Shown piece after piece: positions 34,295 to 45,300 of a DNA stretch of 64,000 bases. The position numbers were made by a program, and so were the translations under genes. The notes below the pieces were generated by a model. The model ran no database searches. It saw only the letters and a list, made by a program, of their open reading frames with translations, and was not told the DNA's origin. Source of the stretch: Oncomelania hupensis (Eukaryota > Mollusca > Gastropoda > Littorinimorpha > Pomatiopsidae). The stretch covers positions 64,560,982 through 64,624,981 of the forward strand of contig CM072516.1 of the NCBI GenBank assembly GCA_036898135.1. The letters run 5' to 3'. Each line of letters opens with the position of its first letter. Position 1 is the first letter of the stretch.

Positions 34295-35045
34295 TTAAAG
34301 GTATTTAATTAAGTTGTTAGCTTTTTTTTTTTTTTTTTTTAACATGTAACGGTTGTTTGTTCCAGAGTGGTCAATTCTATGGCTAAAACAGTGCTTTCTT
34401 TTGTTAGTACTGCAGTGCTGGATAAAAATTGTGTCTTCTGAGTTTCTAGTATTACGTCCAGCATGAAACTTAAAAAATGTATTAGCATTAACTTTGTCGA
34501 TGTTATTTAATATTTTGTATGTTTGTATAAGATCACCTCTAACTCTTCTAAATTTCAAACTGGGAAAGCCTAGTTTCTTTAATCTTTTTCCGTAAGGCAA
34601 ATTTTTTAAGGATTTTACCAATTTTGTTGCTCTTCGCTGCACTTTTTCAATCACTGACGATTGTGTTTTCAAGAGCGTTGACCATACAGCATTTGCATAT
34701 TCCACATGAGGTCGTACCAGTGTCCTATTACAGACATGTTAGTGTATCTTTATCACGGCAGGAGAAAGATCTCAGGACAATCCCCATCATTTTATTTGCC
34801 ATTGCAATTGCAGTATTAATATGTTTATGAAATTTTAACTCTTTATCAAAAGTGACCCCCAGATCCTTCTCTTCGGTGCAGCTGTCAACTGACACTCTCT
34901 GTCCGTCAGCGGTCATATAATATTCATGGCAAGGATTTTTCCTACCAAAATTTAGTACCTTGCATTTGGAAGTATTAAAATGAAGTTGCCACTTATCAGA
35001 CCATTTACCAAGATTATCTATATCAGACTGTAGCTTAGAACGGCG
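34295..35045 (-). pseudogene. Non-LTR retrotransposon RT C-terminus, another family
   Basis: Minus strand: VDSCTEEKDLGVTFDKELKF...HINTAIAMANKMMG, then after a frameshift near 34,710-34,728 YANAVWSTLLK...VQRRATKLVKSL and LGFPSLKFRRVRGDLIQTYK. This is the RT thumb region of a CR1/jockey-group LINE. A poly-T run on + (34,323-34,341) marks the A-rich 3' end. 5'-truncated. Confidence 0.8.
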
Positions 35046-35165
35046 TATAGGTTAGGATAGGATAGGATCCCAGAATGGAATTCCCTTTCACTATTGCCTG
35101 AAGACATAGTTTCTGCAGCTACCCTCACCGAATTCCAGGCCAGGATGCATCTCCTTCTGTGAAAC
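35046..35165 (+). pseudogene. Small LINE 3'-end fragment
   Basis: After TAGGATAGGATAGGATCC, a short frame with PEWNSLSLLPEDIVSA and TLTEFQARMHLLL resembles the C-terminus typical of L2/CR1 RTs. Too short to place further. Confidence 0.5.
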
Positions 35166-35431
35166 CCTCCACAAACTCCTGCCCACCATCCCCTCTACCT
35201 ACCCCCATCTCTCTAATTTCCCTGAATTCAGTGGTCCACTTCATCTATCCTCCCAATAGTTCCAACCCCAGTTTAGCAGCACCCAATCAGTGCAGAAAGT
35301 TTCTTCAACAAACTGAAGTTGGCTGCCCACATCAAACAATAATAATAATAAGAATATTACGAAAGTTCTTATCTTTAACTGTGAACTTTGAAATTGAGGG
35401 GAATATTACTAGCAGCAGACGAACATTTTGT

Positions 35432-35443
35432 TGCGCATGCGCC
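35432..35443 (+). promoter_or_regulatory. NRF-1-type site upstream of SZT2
   Basis: TGCGCATGCGCC matches the palindromic NRF-1 consensus (GCGCATGCGC), about 145 bp before the start codon. It is typical of TATA-less housekeeping promoters. Prediction from sequence only. Confidence 0.55.
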
Positions 35444-35473
35444 ATCGAATGAATTAATTCGGTGAACCAAAAC

Positions 35474-35557
35474 ATGAAATTATTCCCCTTGATGGAAAAC
35501 ATGTCTGCTGTGCGTGATGTTTTGAAGGCCGCGACAAGATTAGTTGGTCAACTTTGA
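35474..35557 (+). CDS. Possible upstream ORF (27 aa) in the SZT2 leader
   Basis: ATG at 35,474 opens a 27-codon frame (MKLFPLMENMSAVRDVL...) with two more in-frame ATGs and TGA at 35,555-35,557, 29 bases before the main ATG and out of frame with it. Whether the leader RNA includes it is unknown. Confidence 0.35.
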   Translation: MKLFPLMENMSAVRDVLKAATRLVGQL

Positions 35558-35586
35558 ACGTGCAGTTTGCTAATAGTGCTTCAATC

Positions 35587-35634
35587 ATGGATGGAGGTGC
35601 AGACGAAGACGAGAATGCAGACGATAAGCAAAAG
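35587..35634 (+). CDS. SZT2: SZT2 exon 1
   Basis: ATG at 35,587; [16 protein letters not shown], acidic, phase 0, donor GTATGT. The start is chosen because the frame joins exon 2 in phase. Confidence 0.75.
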
Positions 35635-37229
35635 GTATGTAAAAAAGTGAATTACGGGAAATTTCATTCAACAAGATGATGCAGATCATAACTAAGTCAA
35701 AACACTAAACAGAATGAGAGATTTCTCAGCTGATCATTAATCGTCAGATACAACACAGCTGACAAAACACCGTGTACTATAAGAAAGCATCAGCCTAACT
35801 TTGATTCACATGAAAATGTGACTTTGAAATATTAGTTATAATGCAATAGTGAAAGGATATAAATACATTTTATGCGAAAGTGTAGGTCTCTCTCTTGAAA
35901 TCAAATCTAATCTGAAGAGAATGCATACACTATTTCATTTGGCCATGATACCTAACACTAATATATTAAAATTTAATGTCTAGGGACAGTGGTGGTTTAA
36001 AAATGAAACTAAAACAACTGAAGACTGAGTCACATCAGCCCCCCCTCTCGGTGTACTTTCTGTTTTCATTCTCCGCTTTTGCATGCACTTTAATTACTTG
36101 CAGTTTAATTATATCATATGGTATCATTCAATACCCACATGAAAAATCTGGCTTATGTGACATTTTTTAACTTTAAAGGAGGAACCTCCACCTCCCCCCC
36201 CTCCCACCTCCACCCCAATGCCTGCTTTAAAAAAAAAAGTTTGGTGTTTGTTTTGTTTACTTTAAAATAATGTAATTTAATTTATTTAATTGCCGATCAT
36301 ATAGAACTAAAGCAAATGAATGGAGGAATTAAATACTTGCAGTTTAATTTGAAAAATTTAAAAAATGTCACATAAGCCAGATTTTTCATGTGGGTATTGA
36401 ATGATACCATATGATATAATTAAACTGCAAGTAATTAAAGTGCATGCAAAAGCGGAGAATGAAAACAGAAAGTACACCGAGAGGGGGGGCTGATGTGACT
36501 CAGTCTTCAGTTGTTTTAGTTTCATTTTTAAACCACCACTGTCCCTAGACATTAAATTTTAATATATTAGTGTTAGGTATCATGGCCAAATGAAATAGTG
36601 TATGCATTCTCTTCAGATTAGATTTGATTTCAAGAGAGAGACCTACACTTTCGCATAAAATGTATTTATATCCTTTCACTATTGCATTATAACTAATATT
36701 TCAAAGTCACATTTTCATGTGAATCAAAGTTAGGCTGATGCTTTCTTATAGTACACGGTGTTTTGTCAGCTGTGTTGTATCTGACGATTAATGATCAGCT
36801 GAGAAATCTCTCATTCTGTTTAGTGTTTTGACTTAGTTATGATCTGCATCATCTTGTTGAATGAAATTTGGGGTGTCGGATAGTGCAGTGGTTGGAGCAC
36901 TCGCTACTGTGTCGAAAGTGAAGCACCGTCCGGTGCGGTTAGCACTTGGATGGGTGACCGCTAAGGTGTGAAGCGACAAACAACAACGCCCCCAGTTGAC
37001 TCAACTGTGATTGAGTACCTACTCTCTTGAGGGTGGGGAAGGTAAAGCAGCGAGGGAGAGAGTTGGGCATCACCCTCATTACGCTGGCCCAAGATAAGTG
37101 TGATCTCCAACATCACGCTCCCCTACGGCCACAAGGCTATGGGACTACCTTTACCTTTTCTAGTTTAATTTGAGTATGTGTGTTTAATAATAATAAAGAG
37201 TATTAAAACTAAAACTTAGTAAAAGAGAG

Positions 37230-37290
<61 letters not shown>

Positions 37291-40200
37291 CTTTTGTAAA
37301 TTGTTACTCTTTAAGTTTTTAAAGTGGGAATTGGGATGTAAAGTTAACCACATCAGTGTGTATCATATTAAACAGATTGGAAAAACAGTAGTGTATACTT
37401 TTGTAATTGATTAAAAAAAAACAATTTCAGGCAGTGATCCATGTGGATGCAGAGGAGGTGTTTGTGCTTATGAAGCAGAATGTTCGCGTGTCAAGGAACA
37501 TTCGAGCATGCTGGTTTTTCCGACACCTCAAGAACACACTGACCTTTACTCCATTACAGCATCTGCAGTTGGAGGTACTTTTAAGAAAGTGTTTTTAAGA
37601 GAATTATCATTATGATTCTCTGTGAATCATTTTAGTTTACTAGTCATTAATAATTTAATACTATATTGCTACAAACAAAGGGTCAAAGTCAAAGCTACTT
37701 GCAATATTTAGAAAAGAGCCATATTCATATTGATATGTTGTATCCATACTTATACCAAGGTGCTTTATCTGTAGGCGATAAGGCCGCAACAGGCTTTAAA
37801 CCCAGAATTCATAGGTTTTATTTATTTCATTTAAAAAAAAAACTTTGTCAGTTTGTTCTAAGTGCTGTTAGCAATAAGAACTATCAACATTTTTTTTTTA
37901 AATAATAACATCTATGATCATCATGTAATGTGTTAAACCTTTTTTTTATTGCCAGTCATTGAAACAGGACCTGACCTTAGCCTCATTACTGCCGGCTGAT
38001 GGAGAGCCAATGGTTACACCAGGACAACCATACAGTGTCGGCATTCACCCACATACCATTGTCACATTCCTTGCATCAAGATATCGCATCGTTTTCACCC
38101 TTGACCTCAGTCCATCTGCATTCTCTGTGGTGAGTGCAGCTCCTTATATTTTGTTGCTAAATTATTTATTCATTCACTCAGCAACCATGGAATAAATTTA
38201 CTCAATAACAGCTCTATTCTTAACTTTCCAGATTTACTATTCTATTTCATTGCTGTATGCCACATTGCGCCTGTTGTTTTTCATTATCATTATGTGAGAT
38301 ATATTACCTCCCCTTTGTGCCCTCTTCTCATTGTTGTTCTTCTTGTTGTTAATTTTGTTTGGATTTTGTTAAAATATTTTTTCTGTGCAGGATGTTGACA
38401 AAGGGCAGTTAGTGTCTGACGAAATTTTTGAAACCTTCAGCACATGTTTGCAAGGATTGGTCAAACCAGTAAGTATGAACTTTTCCCTTTCCTCCCAGCT
38501 AACCATAATTTCGGGGCCCGCATCGAGCAGCCCGATCGGGCCCGGATCAGGCTACCGATCGGGGCCCGATCGGGCAAATGGAAATTGGAACCGACTCGGG
38601 CCCGATTCGGGCAAAGATCGGGCGATCGTCGGGCTACCCGAAACTTACCCGATCGTAACCCAACGTTCGCCGAACAGTAGCCTGATGTCCGGTAAAGATG
38701 GGGCGATCGTCGGGATACCCAAAACTTACCCGACCGTAACCCCACCTTTGCCGAACGGTAACCAGATTCCGGCAAATATCGGGCATACGTCAGGATACCC
38801 AAAGCCCACCCTATTGTAACCCATCTTAAACCAGAAACCCCCCCCCCCCCCACCCTCCTGATAATGCCCATCCCTGGCCAATGCTGATTTACCCTAAAAT
38901 TATATCCCACATAGGCCTATTGTTTATGATATGCGATTGCATGAAGAAAGAATTGAGGTGTCTGGTGTTAATAGGGACTGTCGGCACAGGCATTTTTGTT
39001 TTCGGAAGTCCTTGGTGTGTCCCCACTGAAGTATTTACACACCATTTCGATAACGATGTATATTAACGTGATCTTCATCGCTATCGAAATCATGTGTAAA
39101 TGCATAAACGAAAGGCAAAACCCCAAAAAACAACCACAGTGGAATAGGTTTTCGCAGGCAAACACAATATCCGAGCACATGCAACTGTAGAAGAAAATAA
39201 CTAGAAAATTGGCGCCTAAGGACAACCGGAAAAGACCAGCAGTAATGGGCACGGAAATTTACCCTTGGCTTATAATGTATAAATAAATAAAATAGTTAAA
39301 AGAAACACTTTAACAATATTTTACATATTGTATGATAAAAATTAAGAATTATAAGCACAATTAAATAATGATATCTTGCTGAATTGATTTTGTATAAATA
39401 TTTTTCACATACGTACGCCGCAGCAAATGTTAAGCAGACGAAACATTCCACAGACAGTTTAGCCAATGAGAAGCGAGAGTAGGACTATGTTAGCTTGTGC
39501 GCAGCGTGGCTTTGTGGTGGGGCAGAATCGGGCGGCACACGGGAGGGCGAATCGTTACACATCCACATTTCTGGACTCCACTACGCATCGAGATTTTGTA
39601 GGGCTATGTGGGTCCCTACTATAGCCAGACAAAGTCAGGATGCCCTACGTGGCGCGGGCCCAGATCGAGCTGGTTTGCTGGGCTGCTATTGATTGTTTTA
39701 AAAATGTGTGTTAGAGTGTTTTTCATGGTGGTTAATGAGCAAAGTGAAATAAGCAAAAATGAATAAAAGTTAACATATTAAGTAACTTTGTGACATTTTG
39801 TAAATTGTTTACTGTGAAGATCGCCCTCCTATTGATGAAAGCATAACATGATATTTATGTTCTAGTGTACAGAGTAGAAGGTGTGAAAAATAATACAAAA
39901 AAGTTACTATACTTGTCTTTGCATGGTGCTTTGTTAGAATGTATTACCATTGCCAATGTTGCATGTTTCAGTTTCAGCTGCCAATAGTTTTTGTATACTG
40001 TTACTGTGTTAGTAAGATGTACCTCCTATTGATGGAAGCAGAATATGAAATTTATGTCCTAGAGTACTGAGTAGAAGGTGTGAAAAATAATATAAAAAAT
40101 TCAATATATTTGATTGTCCTTGCATGGTGCTTTGTTAGACTGTATTACCATTGCCTATGTTGCGTGTTTCAGTTTCGGCTGCCAGGTAGTCAGTTGGTGT

Positions 40201-42327
40201 TCAAGCCCAAGTTGTTCATCGCTGTCATTGCACACACTCCTGTCATCTGCTCTGCTGCAAACCAGGTTGGTCTTCTCTGTGTATTACAACTCATTTAACC
40301 CCACTGCCTGAATCTGTAACTGTTGAGTGAGTAACCACTTGACTGTTTACTCAGCAAAATGAAATACAACAAAGTATACAAAAAGCAATAGCAAAAGAAT
40401 GTTCCTACAATTCCATGTCAATTAAAAGGGCGTCATGTTTACTTCATCAAGAGTAGTTGTAGGTTGTTGTGTGGAATGTTAGGTTGTAGATGGTTCTAGG
40501 TTGTAGGTGTGGTGCTGGTTAGGACTGGCTTGGTGCCGCAGCCATTGTTTGTACTCATGACACAGGTTGTGGTACAATAAAATGATGATGATGATTATAA
40601 TGATGATGGTTATGATGATGATGATGATATGCAATTGATTGTGCAGGTGATGATTCAAGGGGTGAGTGTATCAGAGGACAATGTGCTACAAGTGTTACAG
40701 TACACGCGAGATCAACTTCATTTGTTGGAACACAAGCTGTGTGGAGGATTCTCTAAACTGCTCAGCCAGCTTGGAAAAAAGGCAAGTTGGTATGAAAGAA
40801 ATTGGGCGCTCACAATTAAGTGTCCCATCAACTTTAGCAAGGCACAGTTTACAGACATATTTTATTATGCCAAATGATAGCGACAAACATTTCACAAAGA
40901 AAATGAATCTCCTCATCTTCATTTCAATTGAAAATTAACTCCCAATCTCCATTTGAATTCAAAACTGCAAGCCAGTCTATATTTTTGGTGTAGTTCTTTC
41001 TCGATGTTGAAGAATCATGGTCTTTATGTAGCGTAGGATTGGAAATGGATTGTTTTTAGTCTAGTGATAGTTGATAAATCATAATCATAAGCAAGAAAGA
41101 CACACTGTATGATGAAAAGAACCACTCAGTCCATTCTGGATCAGTCATCGCCCAGGTCACCATGGATCGCGCCTTCTGTTGGCCACCAGGACAGAGGTGA
41201 TAAATGTGTTACTAATGGACAACTTAGCAAGATCCGCACGAGAGACAGCATCATCATAGGAACCTGGAATGTCATAAACCTAACTGCGGAGGAAAACAAG
41301 AACTGGACCATGAGCTGGACCACTATCGATGGAAAATTTTAGGTATCATCGAGCTGTGCTGGAAAGGCTTAGGCGAAACGACGACCAACAAAGGCCACAA
41401 GCTTTATTTCAGTGGTAGAGATGACAGGAATGAACCTGGCATTGGATTCTTGGTCCACAAAGACATTCTAGCCACTGTCGTGGGTTGTCGTTCAGACTCC
41501 AGTAGACTCATTACCATCATCTGAGAGCAGCCCCTATAAACATACCATCATCCAGGCCTATGCCCCAACATCAGACTAAGACGAAAAGTCAAGGATTTCT
41601 ATGAACATCTGCAGGTTGCCCTTGATCAAGTGCCGAAGGAGGACATATTCATAGTAAAGAGGACTGGAATGCCAAGGTTAGCCAAGATGCATACCACAAC
41701 TGGGTAGACACATGCGGACCCCACTGCAACAATGAGACAAATGACAGAGGTCTGAAATTCTTGGAGTTTGCCAGATACAACAATCTGATACTTGCAAACA
41801 TGCTTCGTCTCCACAAAAAATCCAGACGATGAACATGGCATAGTCCCAGCAAGGAGCATCACAACCAGATTGACTACATCATGGTCAAGACACACTTCAG
41901 TTTAAGCGTCAATGGTGGTAGGACATGCACTTTTCCAGGAGCAGACATCGGAAGTGGCATGATTTCATGATGATGTCGTTCCGGCTCCTCTTCAAGAGAG
42001 TAAACACAGCAAAGTGCACCAGACTGAAGTTCGACCTGGACAAACTGCAAGACCTGGAGGTGGCAGAAATATTCCAAGCCACAATTGGAGGGAAATTTTT
42101 TTTTATTATTTTTTTTCTTCTGTCCCCAGCATGCTGGGTTATATTGCTTTCTCACACATTTATGTTTACATTGTACATAATACACCACATGAAAAAACAG
42201 AAAAAACGGCACATTATTTTAGAAGTGACGTACCTGAAGTTTGGGGACAATATACAAAAGACCTACATTTATTTCTTATACTCAACCAATATATAATTTA
42301 TAGAACAGACACACGTTCAAACGCGCG

Positions 42328-42392
<65 letters not shown>

Positions 42393-45300
42393 ACACACCC
42401 ACACACACATATCGAAAGGGGGGACGTGGCAAATCTAACAGCTTACATAAAATTGTAGATTCTAGTGGTAATCATTCGGCTCGGGTCATGTCTCAGTCTG
42501 AGATACTTGACATCTGGTATCTTCTCAACCTTTAGTGCCCAAAAAAATAAATAAATAAATAAAAATCATACTGAGACAGTCAAAAATACACGGTTAGATT
42601 AATCAATCAGAGGTTTGTATGGAATCCACTCCAACGCAAAAGTGTCAGCCCTCATGAGTATACCAGCAGCATATTTTTCCACCATATAGCATTTTTTTTA
42701 AATAATTCTGAAAAGTCTTAAAAATGGGTACAGTATTATTCATTTTGCATTTGTACAAGAAAAATTTGGCATGCAGCCATAGCTTACTTTACTACAGGCC
42801 TACTCAACGTAACGCGCGATTGTAGACTGGAGGCCGACTTTTGCCTGCCTCTGTCTCCTGTCAGCAGTGAAACTATTACCAACACACATCGATTGCGTAG
42901 GTGACGAGAAGTACATTATTTTGAACGTGTTGTTTGAGCGCCAAAGATGGGGAGAAAATGTTGTGTTTACGGGTGTAAAACAGGCTATAAATCAACAAAA
43001 GAGCCCTCCCTCAAGCGACTGAAACTGTCCTAATAATGATTGTGCTTACCACACAGGTTAGTGTTAATTGTGTAGTTCTTGCTTTTGACTATAACTGCTT
43101 GCTGTTCTTTGTATTATTTGTATCACTCTCTATGAGTATGAAACAAGGGAGCACTGCTTCGGCTTTGAGCAAATAAGTATGTATCGGCTCACAGGAGGGA
43201 TAGGGTGGGTTGTTTTTTTTCTTTGAGTCTTCAAAGAAATTTTACAGATATTTTGGTATCCTTCCATGTATAATTATTTACTTGCAGTGAAACTATTACC
43301 AACACACATCGATTGCGTAGGTGACGAGAAGTACACTATTTTGAACGTGTTGTTTGAGCGCCAAAGATGGGGAGAAAATGTTGTGTTTACGGGTGTAAAA
43401 CAGGCTATAAATCAACAAAAGAGCCCTCCCTCAAGCGACTGAAACTGTCCTAATAATGATTGTGCTTACCACACAGGTTAGTGTTAATTGTGTAGTTCTT
43501 GTTTTTGACTATAACTACTTGCTGTTCTTTGTATTATTTGTATCACTCTCTATGAGTATGAAACAAAGGAGCACTGCTTCGGCTTTGAGCAAATAAGTAT
43601 GTATCGGCTCACAGGAGGGATAGGGTGGGTTGTTTTTTTCTTTGAGTCTTCAAAGAAATTTTACAGATATTTTGGTATCCTTCCATGTATAATTATTTAC
43701 TTTCAGTCACATATTAGTGGATTTACTGCACTCAACTTAGAGGGAGTTAAGCACTAGCCCATGATAAAAATTAAATAAAAATCACCTAAATTGAAAGAAA
43801 TATATAATAAAATATGCCTTCTACAAGCTTATAAACAAGTAAACTTAAATTTAATTTCATGATGTGTTAAAGAAAAGTCTCACACTAATGTAATCTACAT
43901 AGACAAAGTAGGCCTCCAGTCCCAGACTCCAGTTGCGCGTTGAGTAGGCCTGTAGTAAAGTAAGCCATGCATGCAGCACAATCCAGTCAAATGTGGAATC
44001 GGAAGTGAAATTAGCATCATAGTTAAATAGAATGGTGTTTTTTGAAAGAGTTACGTTGACAGAGTTAAGACATTTGTGATTTACAGCGTTCTGAAACTGC
44101 AGCCAAAAGCGTTGTACACACTGACATTCCCAAAATAAATGTTGGATGCTCTCTCGCTCCGTTCCACAAAAGGAGCATGCTGTACCTGCTGCCACACCCA
44201 TTCTTGACAGGACTACATTGGTTGCAATTATTCTATGCACTATCCTAATTTGGAACCATTTTAATTTTACATCACGGATGCTTTTAATTTGTTTGAAAAT
44301 TTTGTTCCAATTTAGTTGTACTTCTAATTTTTCATCCCACGTATTACAGCAATTTGGTCTAGTTTCATTGTAGGTATAAACATCATAATACATGCGCGCT
44401 CCCCTCTGCACCGACACGAGAAGTCTCCAGGCCTTATTTGTCTCATAAAAGTTATTTGCAGTCAAATTAAAGGCAAGGCTACGTTTATATTTTCCTGCAG
44501 CCTCTAGGACACCAAAATAGGTAACAAAATCAGTTAAAACCCCATAGCATTCCAAAAATTTTGTATGACAAAAAACGTCCCTGTTCATTTACCAAATGAC
44601 CAATACAGTAAACATCATTGTCAACCCAATTTTCGTAATAAACAGAATTGTGACCTATCTGAATATTACTATTGAAGAACAAGCTTTCTGACAATACCTC
44701 TTCTTGATTTTTAATCTTGACATTGTTTGAAAAAGATTTGTAGGCAGCAAATACATCAATCCAAAATTCATTGCATTTTTCAACAATTGTTAGATCTGCT
44801 CCTACTTTGTCGATGTTAGCCAATAAAGGACAAATAGAAATTATTATGCTTTTCCATTTAGGTGTTCCTTTTTTCAGCCTTTTAATCCAGGACAGCTTCA
44901 ATGCTTGGATGTATTTTTTAATATCTGGTATTCCAATGCCCCCATTTTCAATACTTTTAATCGTAGTTTTTCTACTTATTCTGTCCCTTTTGCGATTCCA
45001 TACAAAATCAAAAACTGACCGTTGCACTTCGGAGATAAAGTTGTCAGGTGGGTTGGGAAGCAGTAACCACAGATGAATTAGCTTTGACAGAATGAGAGAT
45101 TTCAAAACTGCAATTCTTCCTAAAGGAGTGATTTGTCTCTTCGACCAAATTTTGTATAATGCTTTCACTTCTGTGTACTTTTCTCTAATATTCATTTCAG
45201 TGCAATCTTTCAAATCGTTCGTGAACCAAATTCCCAATATGTTAAATTTGGTAGGATTCCACTTCATGCGTAAATGTTGCATATATTGAACCTCCGAGTT

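Noticed and set aside
35976..36552. 64-codon frame present identically on both strands, as a possible conserved peptide
   Set aside because: Identity is explained by the inverted repeat; no homologue, no splice context.
36921..36965. 5S rRNA gene
   Set aside because: Only the internal promoter-like part is present, and the same unit recurs as a TSD-bounded SINE.
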